Below, one piece after another: positions 16,494 through 26,824 of a DNA stretch of 58,640 nucleotides; within the stretch, counting starts at the first letter, position 1; the number at the start of each line of letters is the position of its first letter. The notes below the pieces were generated by a model, which saw only the letters and a list, made by a program, of their open reading frames with translations, did not search any database and was not told the origin of the DNA. The stretch comes from an uncultured Bacilli bacterium (lineage in GTDB: Bacteria > Bacillota_I > Bacilli_A > RFN20 > CAG-826), in contig CALVHN010000007.1 in assembly GCA_944327845.1 (NCBI GenBank), positions 1 to 58,640 of the forward strand, given 5' to 3'. Both the position numbers and the translations under genes were made by a program.

Positions 16494-17261
16494 TTAAATT
16501 TCTTCTCCTTTTTCTAAGGTAAGTATTTCATATCCACTAGACGTGACTACGACTGTGTTCTCATAATGGCAAGCAAGCTTGCGATCTTTTGTTTTAACAG
16601 TCCATCCATCTCGATCAATTTCTAAATCCACTTTTCCTTGATTTACCATTGGTTCAATAGCTATCGTCATATTTTTTTGAAGTATTGGACCATGTCCTTT
16701 TAAACCAACATTAGGAACATATGGATCTTCATGAACTTCCCTTCCTACACCATGTCCAGTAAACATATCTGTTACGGTATATCCGTTTTCATGGGCAGTT
16801 TCAGAAATAATTGAAGAGATGTCGCCAATATGAACGCCAGGTTTAACTAATTTAACTGCATTAACGAAGCAAGATTTAGTAACATCAATTAATCTTTGAG
16901 CTTCATCAGAAATTTTTCCAACCGGCATCGTACGGCATGCATCAGCGACATAACCGTTATATGTAACCATAACATCATAACTCACTATATCTCCTTCTTT
17001 AAGAATAATCTTTTTTGAAGGAATACCATGAATTAAGGTTTCATTCACGCTGATACAAATATTACCTGGAAAACCTTCATAGTGGTAAGAAGAAGGGATA
17101 CCTCCGCGACTTCTAATGTATTTACCAACTAATTGATCAAGTTCATAGGTTGACACATTTGGTTTAGTATGAACTCTTAATAAAGCAAATACCTCACTTA
17201 CAATTTCTCCAGCTAATTTCATAAATGCTATCTCACGAGGAGATTTAATAATTATAGCCAT
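16494..17261 (-). CDS. map: methionine aminopeptidase, type I
   Basis: Removes the initiator Met after deformylation, working with Def (gene at 7762). The 255-aa enzyme has the five metal ligands in [18 protein letters not shown] (two Asp), [12 protein letters not shown] (His), and AIEPMV (Glu) plus the terminal Glu region ENTVVVT. Two bases separate it from adk. Confidence 0.97.
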   Translation of the reverse strand: MAIIIKSPREIAFMKLAGEIVSEVFALLRVHTKPNVSTYELDQLVGKYIRSRGGIPSSYHYEGFPGNICISVNETLIHGIPSKKIILKEGDIVSYDVMVTYNGYVADACRTMPVGKISDEAQRLIDVTKSCFVNAVKLVKPGVHIGDISSIISETAHENGYTVTDMFTGHGVGREVHEDPYVPNVGLKGHGPILQKNMTIAIEPMVNQGKVDLEIDRDGWTVKTKDRKLACHYENTVVVTSSGYEILTLEKGEEI

Positions 17262-17263
17262 AA

Positions 17264-17917
17264 CTATTTAATCTCCCCTAAAATAGATTTAATTTGATTA
17301 AAAACAGCACTTAATTCTTGATTCCCATCGATAGAATATACAAGATTAAGATTTTTATAATAATTAATTAAAGGTTCAGTTTGCATATGATATTGCTTTA
17401 AACGCTCAATAAGAGTATCAGCATTATCATCAACTCTTTTAACTAATTCTCCCCCACATAAGTCACATATACCTTCAACTTTAGGTTTATGATTATCGAT
17501 GTGATATGGGGCTCCACACTTTTTGCAAACTAATCTTCCAGTAATTCGATTTATTAATACATCTTCAGAAACAATAATATCTAATACATGTGTAATTGGA
17601 CGATTAAGTTCTTTTCCTATAATTGATAAAGCTTCAGCTTGAGCTAATGTTCTAGGAAATCCATCTAATAAATAACCATTTTTGCAATCATCACAACTTA
17701 ATCTCTCTTTAACAAGATTAATTGTAACTTCATCTGGGACATAAAGTCCTTTATCAATATATGTTTTAGCTAAATTTCCTAAAGGAGTTTGATTTTTAAT
17801 TGCTTCTCTAAACATATCTCCAGTTGAGATATGAGGGATGCTATAGAAATTAGAAATCTGTTTTGCATTAGTTCCTTTTCCAGCTCCAGGAGGTCCAATT
17901 AAAATTATATTAACCAT
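17264..17917 (-). CDS. adk: adenylate kinase
   Basis: Interconverts ATP+AMP and 2 ADP. The 217-aa protein has the P-loop GPPGAGKGT (residues 8-16), GDMFREAIK, DGFPRTLAQAE and a long lid with a Cys4 zinc site (CKKCG...CDLCG), typical of Gram-positive long-form Adk. It follows secY by 5 bases, as in Bacillus. Confidence 0.98.
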   Translation of the reverse strand: MVNIILIGPPGAGKGTNAKQISNFYSIPHISTGDMFREAIKNQTPLGNLAKTYIDKGLYVPDEVTINLVKERLSCDDCKNGYLLDGFPRTLAQAEALSIIGKELNRPITHVLDIIVSEDVLINRITGRLVCKKCGAPYHIDNHKPKVEGICDLCGGELVKRVDDNADTLIERLKQYHMQTEPLINYYKNLNLVYSIDGNQELSAVFNQIKSILGEIK

Positions 17918-17922
17918 TAAGA

Positions 17923-19269
17923 CTACATTCCTCCAATAACTTCATCATAGGATTTACCTGCGATAAGACCATCAATTTGGTTATTAAGCTCAAGAGCGAC
18001 ACCAACAACAATGATAAGACCAGTTCCACCAAGAGCAAGTGATCCATTTGCTTGGAAATCAGGTATTGACATTGTAAGAACTGGAGGTAAAGCAGCGATA
18101 AAGCATAATGCAATAGCTCCAATTAAAGTTAATCTATTTAAAACCTTGCGAACATATTTTTCAGTTTCAACACCAGGTCTAATTCCTGGAATATAACTTC
18201 CATTTTTTTGGAATTGTTCGGCAAGACGTGCAGGATTTATTTGTAAATTTGCATAGAAGAATGTGAATGCAAATATTAAAACAATATATATCATTAATCC
18301 CCAAGGTACACCAACACCATTTGTGTCAAATAATACTGAGTAATTAAAGATACCAAGCCATTCAGCATTAACTGCATCAGATGAAACAAATGAAGCGATG
18401 ACAGAAGGAGCCATCATAATTGAGCTAGCGAAGATTACAGGAATAACACCAGCACTATTAATTTTTATAGGCAAGAAACTAGCCTTAGCCAATTTTTCAT
18501 TTGTTCCGGCACGAGTAGCATGTTGAACTGGAATTTTTCTTCTTGATAATTCAAGGAATACAACAAAGGCAATAATTGCGACGTATGCAGCGATATAAAG
18601 AATAAATTCAAATACACCTTTTGTAACTTCAATAGAACCATGATTCATATTAGCTACAACCCACATTTCAAATGCTGTTGCAATTTGAGAAGGAAGTGAG
18701 CAAACAATACCCGCAAATATTATAACTGAAATTCCATTACCAATTCCTTTTGAAGTAATTTGGTCTCCTAACCACATTACAAGCATAGCTCCTCCAACCA
18801 TGACTGTAATAATATAAGCGTAAGATAAGAAGTTTTCTTCAAAGACGAAACTAATCCAATCGACACCTAAAGCAGTTTGAATAATACCATAAGCTTGAAC
18901 TGCTGCAAGCATCAAAGTCAAATATCTCGTCGCCATCTCAATTTTTCTTCGACCATACTGTCCTTGACGATTAAGTTCAGTCAAAGCTGGTAAAACATCC
19001 ATCGATAATAATTGGATGATAATTTGAGATGTAATATATGGAGAAACACCTAACGCAAATACAGAGAAATTTTGTAAAGCACCTCCACCAAGAAGATTCA
19101 TCAAGCTAAGGAGGTTATTACCACCATTAACTTGATCAGTCAAATCAGTTGCATCAATTCCAGGAACGGTAATTGCACAACCGATTCTAAAGACTAATAA
19201 AATCATAATCGTAAAGACAATACGATTAATAACTTCCTTATTCTTAAAAATTTTACCTAATTTCTTCAT
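17923..19269 (-). CDS. secY: preprotein translocase subunit SecY
   Basis: The 448-aa, ten-helix channel of the Sec translocon. N-terminal RIVFTIMILLVFRIGCAITVPGID is transmembrane segment 1, the plug region with GGNNLLSLMNLLGGGALQNFSVFALGVSPYITSQI follows, and the cytoplasmic loop PVQHATRAG and the C-terminal VGVALELNNQIDGLIAGKSYD agree with the family. It sits in the usual rplO-secY-adk position. Confidence 0.98.
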   Translation of the reverse strand: MKKLGKIFKNKEVINRIVFTIMILLVFRIGCAITVPGIDATDLTDQVNGGNNLLSLMNLLGGGALQNFSVFALGVSPYITSQIIIQLLSMDVLPALTELNRQGQYGRRKIEMATRYLTLMLAAVQAYGIIQTALGVDWISFVFEENFLSYAYIITVMVGGAMLVMWLGDQITSKGIGNGISVIIFAGIVCSLPSQIATAFEMWVVANMNHGSIEVTKGVFEFILYIAAYVAIIAFVVFLELSRRKIPVQHATRAGTNEKLAKASFLPIKINSAGVIPVIFASSIMMAPSVIASFVSSDAVNAEWLGIFNYSVLFDTNGVGVPWGLMIYIVLIFAFTFFYANLQINPARLAEQFQKNGSYIPGIRPGVETEKYVRKVLNRLTLIGAIALCFIAALPPVLTMSIPDFQANGSLALGGTGLIIVVGVALELNNQIDGLIAGKSYDEVIGGM

Positions 19270-19306
19270 TTGTAAGGCCCTTAAAAATTTTAAACTAAAT
19301 TAGAAA

Positions 19307-19747
19307 TTATTCAACAACTACTGTTGTTCCGCCAACTTTTTCAATAGCTTCTTTTGCTGAAGCAGAGAATGCATTAGCATGAACAGTGACTTTTTTAGTT
19401 AAATTACCATTTCCAAGGACTTTTAATCCATCAAGTTCTTTATTAATTAATCCAGCTTCAATAAGAGTTGTTGTATTAATAACTGTTCCATTTTCGAAAC
19501 GTTCTAAATCTCCAACATTAATAACAGCGAAGTTAATTTTATTGAAGTTTTTGAAGCCTCTTTTTGGAAGTCTTCTGAATAATGGGTTTTGACCACCTTC
19601 AAATCCAAGTCTGACTCCGCCGCCAGTTCTTGAATTTTGTCCTTTATTTCCACTTCCACCGTTTTTTCCAAGTCCGCTTCCAATTCCTCTACAACGTCTT
19701 GTTCTATCTTTTCTTGATCCAGCAGTAGGTTTTAAATTATTTAACAT
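19307..19747 (-). CDS. rplO: 50S ribosomal protein uL15
   Basis: A 146-aa large-subunit protein. Begins [47 protein letters not shown] in overall pattern, with the glycine-rich basic N-terminus of uL15. The frame runs to GTG 19753, but AGGAGG suits ATG 19747, which overlaps the rpsE stop by 11 bases. rpmD (uL30), normally between rpsE and rplO, is missing. Confidence 0.97.
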   Translation of the reverse strand: MLNNLKPTAGSRKDRTRRCRGIGSGLGKNGGSGNKGQNSRTGGGVRLGFEGGQNPLFRRLPKRGFKNFNKINFAVINVGDLERFENGTVINTTTLIEAGLINKELDGLKVLGNGNLTKKVTVHANAFSASAKEAIEKVGGTTVVVE

Positions 19748-20351
19748 CTTCACTACCTCCTTTTCTTAAAGATTCAACATCGCGATAATTTTTAAGTGAA
19801 GCTAATGCAGCATGAGTTGCTCTAATAACATTAATTGGAGTTCTACTGCCATAAACTTTTGAATAAACGTTTTGAATACCAGCAAGTTCAAGTACAGCTC
19901 TAACTGCACCACCAGCAATAATACCAGTACCTTTTGGAGCAGGTTTTAAATAAACTTTAGTTGCACCATATTTTCCGATGACTTCGTGAGATATGGTGTT
20001 TCCTTTTACCATTTTAACAGCAAATGTAGATCTTTTTGCTCTTTCAACGGACTTTTTAATTGCATCAGGGACTTCGCCACTCTTACCAGTTCCAAAACCA
20101 TATTTTCCTTTATTGTTACCAATTACAACAAGTGAAGAGAATTTCATTCTTTTTCCACCTTTAACAACCTTGGTAACACGATTAATTTTAACAACTTTTT
20201 CTTCGTACTCTTTAACAACTTCTTTTCTTTGAGAATGAGGATTTCTTCTATTTCTCATTGGTCTATTACCTTTTGCTTTTGAAGCATTTTCAGTTGTTTG
20301 AGTATTGTTTTCCACTGTTTCTTGATTTGTTACTACTTTATTTTCTTCCAT
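19737..20351 (-). CDS. rpsE: 30S ribosomal protein uS5 with N-terminal extension
   Basis: A 204-aa protein, about 40 residues longer than usual. The added N-terminal part ([20 protein letters not shown] onward) is polar and probably disordered; the core begins near [17 protein letters not shown] and has [16 protein letters not shown] and [15 protein letters not shown]. Start: AAGGAG lies 6 bases upstream of ATG 20351, so I use this rather than ATG 20381 inside rplR. Confidence 0.97.
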   Translation of the reverse strand: MEENKVVTNQETVENNTQTTENASKAKGNRPMRNRRNPHSQRKEVVKEYEEKVVKINRVTKVVKGGKRMKFSSLVVIGNNKGKYGFGTGKSGEVPDAIKKSVERAKRSTFAVKMVKGNTISHEVIGKYGATKVYLKPAPKGTGIIAGGAVRAVLELAGIQNVYSKVYGSRTPINVIRATHAALASLKNYRDVESLRKGGSEDVK

Positions 20352-20361
20352 AACATTCTCC

Positions 20362-20718
20362 TTAGAATTTAAGTCCTCCATTACGAGCAGCTTCTGCTAA
20401 AGCAGCAACACGACCATGATAGACATATCCGCCACGATCGAAGACAACTTTCTCAATATTTAATGCAAGACATTTTTTAGCAATATCTTCGCCAACTTTT
20501 TGAGCAGCTTCGATATTGTTTCCATGTTCTAAATGAAGTTGTTCACTGCTTGAAGAACAAAGAGTAACACCTTTAACATCGTCAATTGCTTGAACTTCGA
20601 TGTTTTTATTACTTCTAAAGACACATAAACGTGGGCATTCACTTGTTCCGCTAATTTTAGCTCTAACTCTAAGATGTTTTCTAAGTCTGACAGTATTTTT
20701 ACTAACTTGTTTAATCAT
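20362..20718 (-). CDS. rplR: 50S ribosomal protein uL18
   Basis: A 118-aa 5S-rRNA-binding protein. Begins [21 protein letters not shown], has [21 protein letters not shown] and the tail [20 protein letters not shown]. 13 bases after rplF. Confidence 0.98.
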   Translation of the reverse strand: MIKQVSKNTVRLRKHLRVRAKISGTSECPRLCVFRSNKNIEVQAIDDVKGVTLCSSSSEQLHLEHGNNIEAAQKVGEDIAKKCLALNIEKVVFDRGGYVYHGRVAALAEAARNGGLKF

Positions 20719-20731
20719 ATCAGTTCACTCC

Positions 20732-21295
20732 TTATTTCTTACCAGCACGTTTACCTTCTTTACGAAGTACTCTTTCATCTCTATAACGAATTCCTTTTCC
20801 TTTATAAGGTTCAGGTCTTCTAACGTCTCTAATTAAAGCAGCGGTTTGACCAACTCTAAATTTATCAATACCTCTAACTTCAATTGTGCTATTAACATCT
20901 TTAATTTTTGAATCGACAATCTTTAATGTAACACCTTCTAATGCTTTGATAGTTACAGGATGAGAGTAACCAACATTTAATACAACACTATCACCTTTAA
21001 CTTCAGCACGGTAACCAATACCAATGATATCAAGAGTTTTAACGAATTCATGTTCACAACCATGAACAGCGTTATTAATCAAAGCACGAATTGTTCCATG
21101 CATTTGTTTAGTAGCTTTTTCTTCGTTATTTCTTGTGACGTGTACGTGATTGTCTTTAACTTCGACATTAATTAATTTAGGATTAAATGTGATTTTATCT
21201 TCACCTTTACTTCCTTTTACTAATACAACTCCATCATTGACTGTGACTGTAACTCCTTGTGTAAGAGGAATAATTTTATTACCAATTCTTGACAT
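20732..21295 (-). CDS. rplF: 50S ribosomal protein uL6
   Basis: A 187-aa protein near the factor-binding site. SRIGNKIIPLTQGVTV at the start, two duplicated beta domains, and the conserved RRPEPYKGKGIRYRDE near the C-terminus. Normal length. Confidence 0.98.
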   Translation of the reverse strand: MSRIGNKIIPLTQGVTVTVNDGVVLVKGSKGEDKITFNPKLINVEVKDNHVHVTRNNEEKATKQMHGTIRALINNAVHGCEHEFVKTLDIIGIGYRAEVKGDSVVLNVGYSHPVTIKALEGVTLKIVDSKIKDVNSTIEVRGIDKFRVGQTAALIRDVRRPEPYKGKGIRYRDERVLRKEGKRAGKK

Positions 21296-21306
21296 AAATT
21301 AACCTC

Positions 21307-21705
21307 CTAATAAATGAAACAGACAACTTCGCCACCAACATTAAGTTCACGAGCAACTTTATCAGTGACAAGTCCTTTTGATGTAGAAATAATAGCAATT
21401 CCTAAACCATTTAAGACGCTAGGAACATGTTTTGAATCACATGTAACTCTTAAACCAGGTTTAGAAATTCTTTTTAATCCAGAAATTACTTTTTCACCAT
21501 TTGGACCATATTTTAAAGCAATTTCTAATGTTTTCTTACCAGCTGCATCTTTACTTTCAGTATAGTTAAGGATGAAGCCTTCATCTAATAATATTTTTGC
21601 GATAGCAACCTTCATTTTACTTGAAGGAAGAGAAACACTTTTATGTTTTAAGGCATTAGCATTTCTAATACGTGTAAGCATATCTGCGATAGGATCTTGA
21701 TGCAT
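21307..21705 (-). CDS. rpsH: 30S ribosomal protein uS8
   Basis: A 132-aa central-domain organiser. Begins [32 protein letters not shown] in outline, and ends with [26 protein letters not shown]. Good ribosome site after rpsN. Confidence 0.98.
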   Translation of the reverse strand: MHQDPIADMLTRIRNANALKHKSVSLPSSKMKVAIAKILLDEGFILNYTESKDAAGKKTLEIALKYGPNGEKVISGLKRISKPGLRVTCDSKHVPSVLNGLGIAIISTSKGLVTDKVARELNVGGEVVCFIY

Positions 21706-21724
21706 ATTCTTTTCCTCCTTTAAA

Positions 21725-21910
21725 TTACCATGAAGATTTCTTTAAGCCTGGAATTTCACCTTTATAAGCAAGCTCACGAAGGCAAATTCTGCAAAGACCA
21801 AATTTTGAATAAACAGCATGAGGACGTCCACATCTTTGACAACGAGTATATTCTCTGACTTTAAATTTTTGTGGTCTTGATTGCTTAACTTTTAAACTTG
21901 TTTTTGCCAT
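21725..21910 (-). CDS. rpsZ: 30S ribosomal protein uS14, zinc form
   Basis: A 61-aa type Z uS14 with two CxxC pairs (CQRCG, CRICL). GGAGG is placed for ATG 21910, not for the TTG two codons upstream. The single short zinc form suggests no zinc-independent alternative in this cluster. Confidence 0.97.
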   Translation of the reverse strand: MAKTSLKVKQSRPQKFKVREYTRCQRCGRPHAVYSKFGLCRICLRELAYKGEIPGLKKSSW

Positions 21911-21925
21911 TTTCAAGTCCTCCTA

Positions 21926-22567
21926 TTATCTACTGAAAGGCATACCAAGCTCTTTTAATAAAGCATATGCCTCTTCATCAGTTTTAGCTGTAGTAACGAT
22001 AACAATATCCATACCTCTGACTTTGTTTACTTTATCGTAATCAATTTCAGGGAAGATTAATTGTTCTTTAATACCTAAAGTATAATTTCCTCTTCCATCG
22101 AATGAGTTTTTGCTAACACCTCTAAAATCTCTAACACGAGGAAGTGAAATACTTACGAGTTTATCGAAGAATTCATACATTCTTACACCTCTTAAAGTAA
22201 CCTTACAACCAATTGGTTCACCTTCTCTTAATTTGAAAGTAGCAATTGATTTTTTAGCTTTGGTTACAACTGGTTTTTGACCAGTAATTAAAGCAAGTTC
22301 ATCGACGCTTTCTTCGATTCTCTTCTTATCACTAACTGCATCACCAACACCGATATTAACAACAATCTTATCAAGGTGAGGGACTTCCATTACTGATTTA
22401 TATTCAAATTTCTTCATTAAATTAGCTTTAATTTCAGAATTGAATCTTTCTAATAATCTTGTAGTATTACCTACTTTTTTAGTTTCACTACTAGGAGTTG
22501 AAGTTTTAACTTCTTTAGCTTTTGTTGTTGTAGCTTTCTTTGAAGTTGTTTTCTTTGTTTCAGCCAT
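21926..22567 (-). CDS. rplE: 50S ribosomal protein uL5 with N-terminal extension
   Basis: A 213-aa 5S-rRNA-binding protein. The uL5 core starts near residue 37 ([20 protein letters not shown]), followed by [12 protein letters not shown] and [10 protein letters not shown]. The preceding 36 residues ([19 protein letters not shown] onward) are Lys/Thr-rich and disordered, not found in typical uL5. In frame, with a ribosome site before ATG 22567. Confidence 0.97.
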   Translation of the reverse strand: MAETKKTTSKKATTTKAKEVKTSTPSSETKKVGNTTRLLERFNSEIKANLMKKFEYKSVMEVPHLDKIVVNIGVGDAVSDKKRIEESVDELALITGQKPVVTKAKKSIATFKLREGEPIGCKVTLRGVRMYEFFDKLVSISLPRVRDFRGVSKNSFDGRGNYTLGIKEQLIFPEIDYDKVNKVRGMDIVIVTTAKTDEEAYALLKELGMPFSR

Positions 22568-22580
22568 TAACTCTTACCTC

Positions 22581-22892
22581 CTATTTAATTTCTTTACCAT
22601 TAGATTTCATAAATCTAACTTTATTACCGTCTTTATCTAATTTATATCCAAGTTTTGTAGCTTTCTTAGCTTTTTCATCATAATAAGCAACTTTTGAAGC
22701 ATCTAATGGAGCATACATTTCAATAATGCTACCATTTGGATTAGCTTGAGTTGGTTTTTGATGTTTCTTACGGATATTAATTCCATCGATAATAACCATA
22801 TTTTTCTTAGGGAGAACTTTTTGAATAGTTCCGGTTTTGCCTTTATCTTTTCCAGATATGACAATTACTTTATCACCTCTTCTTAATTTCAT
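22581..22892 (-). CDS. rplX: 50S ribosomal protein uL24
   Basis: A 103-aa KOW-domain protein that starts assembly of the large subunit. MKLRRGDKVIVISGKDKGKT is the KOW motif. Shine-Dalgarno AAGGAG precedes ATG 22892; the frame upstream reaches into rplN but is not needed. Confidence 0.97.
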   Translation of the reverse strand: MKLRRGDKVIVISGKDKGKTGTIQKVLPKKNMVIIDGINIRKKHQKPTQANPNGSIIEMYAPLDASKVAYYDEKAKKATKLGYKLDKDGNKVRFMKSNGKEIK

Positions 22893-22902
22893 AATATTCT
22901 CC

Positions 22903-23277
22903 TTATAAAACTTCGTTTGCAAGAGAGACAATCTTCATAAATCCTTCTCCCTTTTCACGTAATTCTCTAGCGACTGGTCCGAATACACGGCTTCCAACTG
23001 GTGATTTATCTTCGTTGATAATTACACAAGCATTATCATCAAAGCGAATTGTTGAACCATCTTTTCTTTGAATTGGATAGCTAGTTCTAACAATAACAGC
23101 TTTTACAACATCACCTTTTTTAACTTTAGCATTTGGAGTTGCATCTTTAACAGAACATTTAACAATATCACCAACTCCACAAGATTTTCTATGGCTTCCA
23201 CCATAGATTCTAAATACTCTTACAGAACGAGCACCTGAGTTATCAGCAACTACTAAATTTGTTTCAGTTTGAATCAT
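22903..23277 (-). CDS. rplN: 50S ribosomal protein uL14
   Basis: A 124-aa intersubunit protein. [20 protein letters not shown] at the start and [29 protein letters not shown] later identify it. 2 bases after rpsQ. Confidence 0.98.
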   Translation of the reverse strand: MIQTETNLVVADNSGARSVRVFRIYGGSHRKSCGVGDIVKCSVKDATPNAKVKKGDVVKAVIVRTSYPIQRKDGSTIRFDDNACVIINEDKSPVGSRVFGPVARELREKGEGFMKIVSLANEVL

Positions 23278-23279
23278 AA

Positions 23280-23609
23280 TTACTCAGCCTCCTTTGTTTC
23301 AGTATCATCTTTCTCATGTAACATTTCTTCAACAATTTTCTCTTCAGCAACTTTAATTGATTCAAGAGCTTTTTTATCGATAGAAACGAGCTTAAATCTT
23401 TTTAAGTGAGATAATGGTCTACATTCTTCGATAGTAACTGTATCTCCAACTTTACATTCATTTAACTCATCATGAGCATAGTATTTATGTGTTTTCTTAA
23501 CAGCTTTTTTATAAATAGGATGTTTGCTATAAGCTTCAACTTGAACGGTAATTGTTTTATTACTCTTTGTTGAGGAAACAATACCTTGAATTCTCTTCTT
23601 ATTTTTCAT
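23280..23609 (-). CDS. rpsQ: 30S ribosomal protein uS17 with C-terminal tail
   Basis: A 109-aa OB-fold protein. The core ([41 protein letters not shown]) ends near residue 80, and about 25 acidic residues ([19 protein letters not shown] at the end) are added. Charge differs from the Lys/Thr tails of its neighbours. Confidence 0.97.
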   Translation of the reverse strand: MKNKKRIQGIVSSTKSNKTITVQVEAYSKHPIYKKAVKKTHKYYAHDELNECKVGDTVTIEECRPLSHLKRFKLVSIDKKALESIKVAEEKIVEEMLHEKDDTETKEAE

Positions 23610-23621
23610 AACTTAAGCTCC

Positions 23622-23819
23622 TTATTTAATTCCAAGTTCTCTTTCTTTAAGAACTGTATAAATTCTTGCGATATCTTTACGAACTCTTTTAATTTCACTT
23701 AAGTTTTCAAGTTGTCCAACAGCCTTTTTTCTTCTTAAGTTGAAGAGTTGTTCTTTTAAGGAGTAGATTTGATCGTTTAATTCTTCAGTTGTTTTTTCTC
23801 TTACATCATTAATTTTCAT
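23622..23819 (-). CDS. rpmC: 50S ribosomal protein uL29
   Basis: A 65-aa helical hairpin at the tunnel exit. [27 protein letters not shown] and the [18 protein letters not shown] end are typical. Overlaps rplP by 11 bases, a sign of coupling. Confidence 0.97.
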   Translation of the reverse strand: MKINDVREKTTEELNDQIYSLKEQLFNLRRKKAVGQLENLSEIKRVRKDIARIYTVLKERELGIK

Positions 23820-24252
23820 CGACTACTACCTCCTCATTAGTTTTTAAATTTCTTTTTATAATTCTTGTTTTAACATTTAATTTGTAGCTTGCTTGTTTTA
23901 AAGCAGTCATTGCAACTTCTTCACTAACACCAGCAACTTCAAATAAAACTCTATTCTTTTTAACAACAGCAACCCAATATTCTGGACTACCTTTACCACT
24001 ACCCATACGAACTTCAGCAGGTTTCTTAGTTTTTGCAAGGTGAGGGAAGATTCTAATCCAAACCTTACCTGTTTTCTTAGTGTATCTGCTTAAGACGATA
24101 CGGCAAGCTTCGATTTGACGATCGCTAACATAGTTTCCACTTGTTGCTTGGAGACCATATTCACCAAAACTAACTTCGTTTCCAGCTTTGCTAAGACCTT
24201 CATATTTAATAATGTGAGGTCTTCTATATTTAACTCTTTTTGGTTGTAACAT
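23809..24252 (-). CDS. rplP: 50S ribosomal protein uL16
   Basis: A 147-aa protein near the A site. [49 protein letters not shown] and [14 protein letters not shown] are the family pattern. 2 bases after rpsC. Confidence 0.98.
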   Translation of the reverse strand: MLQPKRVKYRRPHIIKYEGLSKAGNEVSFGEYGLQATSGNYVSDRQIEACRIVLSRYTKKTGKVWIRIFPHLAKTKKPAEVRMGSGKGSPEYWVAVVKKNRVLFEVAGVSEEVAMTALKQASYKLNVKTRIIKRNLKTNEEVVVDEN

Positions 24253-24254
24253 AG

Positions 24255-24962
24255 TTATTCTCCTTTCTTAGCAGCGTCTTTTTCTTTTTCTTCGATTGTA
24301 AGAGCATTATCTCCACGGCAAATCCATACTTTAACACCAAGTTTACCGTAAGTTGTCATTGCTTCTTCACAAGCATAATCGATATCACTACGTAATGTAT
24401 TTATTGCCATAGTTCCATCTTTATATCCTTCAGTTCTAGCAATTTCAGCTCCTGCAAGTCTACCGCTAACAGCAGTTTTGCATCCTTTTGCTCCTGCTTT
24501 TCTTACATCTTGAAGAGCTCTTTTTTGAACAATTCTAAATGAAGCACGAGCTTCAAGTTGTTGAGCAATTTTTAAAGCAACAATTCTTGCATCTAAATTT
24601 TGATTTTGTGGTTTAATTTCAACAGCGTTAACTTTAACAACATCACCTTTAGCTAAGAATTTTTTAGCAATTTCACTTTCTAATGTTTTAACAGTTGCAC
24701 CTTTTTCTCCGATTACAAGACCAGGTCTTCCAACGTAGACAAATATCTTAATAAAGTAAGCATTATTTGATGTTTTCTTTCTTTCAATTTCAATGTGAGA
24801 AAGATAACATTCACGTGGTAATTTTTTAGTTATATATTCTCTAATCTTAACATCTTGATTTACGAGAACAGGAAAATCTTGTTTTTTATTAGGAAACCAT
24901 CTTGAATTCCAGTCTTTAGTTATACCGATTCTCATTCCTACAGGATTTACTTTTTGACCCAT
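24255..24962 (-). CDS. rpsC: 30S ribosomal protein uS3
   Basis: A 235-aa mRNA-entry protein. [20 protein letters not shown], the KH domain with [15 protein letters not shown] and [19 protein letters not shown] identify it. Normal length. Confidence 0.98.
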   Translation of the reverse strand: MGQKVNPVGMRIGITKDWNSRWFPNKKQDFPVLVNQDVKIREYITKKLPRECYLSHIEIERKKTSNNAYFIKIFVYVGRPGLVIGEKGATVKTLESEIAKKFLAKGDVVKVNAVEIKPQNQNLDARIVALKIAQQLEARASFRIVQKRALQDVRKAGAKGCKTAVSGRLAGAEIARTEGYKDGTMAINTLRSDIDYACEEAMTTYGKLGVKVWICRGDNALTIEEKEKDAAKKGE

Positions 24963-24978
24963 ATATACTTAATTCTCC

Positions 24979-25623
24979 TTACATTCTCTCTTTGACAACC
25001 ACATAAAGGTTGGTATATCTCTTGACAAGTCCACTAGCACTACCTTTTGCTCTTGGAAGGTATCTCTTCATCTTAATTGAATCACTTGCCATAATAGAAG
25101 CGACATATAATTTTTCTTCGTTCATATTGAAGTTATTTGTAGCATTTGCCATAGCAGACTTAATAACTTTAGCAACAAGAGAAGCTGATTTATGATGAGT
25201 ATTTGCTAGGATTGCTAATGCATCATCACAATTTTTACCTCTAACTAAATCACAAGATAAACGGCATTTTCTAGGAGTAATTTTTAAAGTTAAGGCACTA
25301 GCTTTAGCTTCACTAACAGTTGGTTTAACTTCCTTTTTAACTTCGACTGCTTCTTCTTTTTTAGCTTTTTTAGTAGTTTCTTTCTTTGCTACTGGAGCTT
25401 CTTTTTTAGTAGCTACAGCTTCTTCAGCAGTAGCAACTTTTTTAGTTCTTTTTGTTGTTGTCTTCTTTTCAGTTTTTTCGGAGGTTGTTGTTTCCTTTTC
25501 TTCTTTTACTTTTTTAGTAGTAGTTTTTGCTTTTGTTGAAGTTGACTTTCTAGTTGTTGTCTTTTTAGCTTTAACTTCTTTTTCTTCAACATTTTCAACT
25601 ACATCTTTTTTAGTATTAGCCAT
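24979..25623 (-). CDS. rplV: 50S ribosomal protein uL22 with ~100-aa Lys/Thr/Glu-rich N-terminal tail
   Basis: uL22 lines the exit tunnel. The core (SEAKASALTLKITPRKCRLS..., LPRAKGSASGLVKRYTNLYVVV) starts near residue 104 and is about 110 aa, the normal size. The preceding ~103 residues are made almost only of Lys, Thr, Glu, Ala and Val with no fold expected. A ribosome site precedes ATG 25623 and no other start is placed at the core, so the tail is probably made. Function unknown. Confidence 0.97.
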   Translation of the reverse strand: MANTKKDVVENVEEKEVKAKKTTTRKSTSTKAKTTTKKVKEEKETTTSEKTEKKTTTKRTKKVATAEEAVATKKEAPVAKKETTKKAKKEEAVEVKKEVKPTVSEAKASALTLKITPRKCRLSCDLVRGKNCDDALAILANTHHKSASLVAKVIKSAMANATNNFNMNEEKLYVASIMASDSIKMKRYLPRAKGSASGLVKRYTNLYVVVKERM

Positions 25624-25633
25624 TTTTTACCTC

Positions 25634-25939
25634 CTATTTCTTTTTAGCAGCTGCTTTATTTGCTGCTTTATCTTCAGCGTTATTTCCAAAGTGGCCTTTG
25701 AAAGTTCTAGTAGGTGCAAATTCACCAAGTTTATGTCCAACCATATCTTCAGTGACATAAACTGTAATGAATGTGTGACCATTATAGACCGCAAAAGTAT
25801 GTTCAACGAATTCTGGGAAAATTGTACTTCTACGTGACCAAGTTTTGATAACAGCTTTTTTATTAGCTTCGTTTAATTTAACGACCTTTTTCATTAATGA
25901 TTCATCAACGAATGGTCCTTTTTTCAAACTACGTGACAT
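25634..25939 (-). CDS. rpsS: 30S ribosomal protein uS19
   Basis: A 101-aa head protein. [34 protein letters not shown] and [15 protein letters not shown] are the family pattern. Alanine/lysine-rich C-terminus. Confidence 0.98.
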   Translation of the reverse strand: MSRSLKKGPFVDESLMKKVVKLNEANKKAVIKTWSRRSTIFPEFVEHTFAVYNGHTFITVYVTEDMVGHKLGEFAPTRTFKGHFGNNAEDKAANKAAAKKK

Positions 25940-25959
25940 TTACTCTCTCCTTTCATTCG

Positions 25960-26793
25960 TTATTTCTTATTTCTTCTTCTAATAATTAACTTAGTAGAAT
26001 TCTTTTTATTTCTTCTTGTCTTAACGCCAAGTGCTTTCTTACCCCATGGAGTACGTGGTGCGTCTCTACCAACTGGTGATTTACCTTCACCACCACCGTG
26101 AGGGTGATCTGTTGGGTTCATAACAGAACCTCTAACTGTAGGTCTAATACCTAACCATCTTGTTTTACCAGCTTTTCCTAAGTTAACAAGGTTATAATCT
26201 TCATTTCCAACAACACCAATTGTTGCTTTACAAGTTCCAAGAATCTTTCTTGTTTCTCCGGATTGAAGTCTAACAATTACATATTTACCTTCGTTACCAA
26301 GTATTTGAGCGCTACATCCAGCAGCTCTACATAATTGACCACCTTTTTTAGGAGTGAGCTCAATGTTATGAACAAGAGTACCTTCAGGAATATTTTTAAG
26401 AAGCATAGCATTTCCAGTGACGACATCGACTGCATCTCCAGAAATGATTTTCATTCCAACTTTTAATCCTTTTGGTTGAAGGATATATCTTTTTTCACCA
26501 TCGACGTAATTGATTAAGCAGATGTGAGCGTTACGGTTTGGATCGTATTCAATTGAAGCAACTTTTCCTTCAATTCCATCCTTATTTCTTTTAAAGTCGA
26601 TAATTCTATATTTAATTTTGTTTCCGCCACCTCTATGACGTGTAGTAATAACTCCTTGATTGTTTCTTCCACCGCTTTTTTTAAGAGTGACAGTTAAACT
26701 TTTTTCAGGAGTAGATTTTGTTATCTCTTCAAAACTTAATGTAACCATTTGACGTCTTGAAGGAGTGTAAGGTTTATAATTCTTTACTGGCAT
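25960..26793 (-). CDS. rplB: 50S ribosomal protein uL2
   Basis: A 277-aa peptidyl-transferase-centre protein. [20 protein letters not shown], and [20 protein letters not shown] with the conserved His, mark it. Normal length and position. Confidence 0.98.
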   Translation of the reverse strand: MPVKNYKPYTPSRRQMVTLSFEEITKSTPEKSLTVTLKKSGGRNNQGVITTRHRGGGNKIKYRIIDFKRNKDGIEGKVASIEYDPNRNAHICLINYVDGEKRYILQPKGLKVGMKIISGDAVDVVTGNAMLLKNIPEGTLVHNIELTPKKGGQLCRAAGCSAQILGNEGKYVIVRLQSGETRKILGTCKATIGVVGNEDYNLVNLGKAGKTRWLGIRPTVRGSVMNPTDHPHGGGEGKSPVGRDAPRTPWGKKALGVKTRRNKKNSTKLIIRRRNKK

Positions 26794-26824
26794 ATTTTTC
26801 TCCTATATATAAGTTAATAAGCAA

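Noticed and set aside
17910-18122. Reverse ORF inside secY
   Set aside because: Different frame of secY with low-complexity Leu/Ser content; shadow.
25319-25623. Frameshift or separate gene at the start of rplV
   Set aside because: The Lys/Thr-rich tail is in frame with a ribosome site at its start and none at the core; similar tails occur on other proteins of the cluster.
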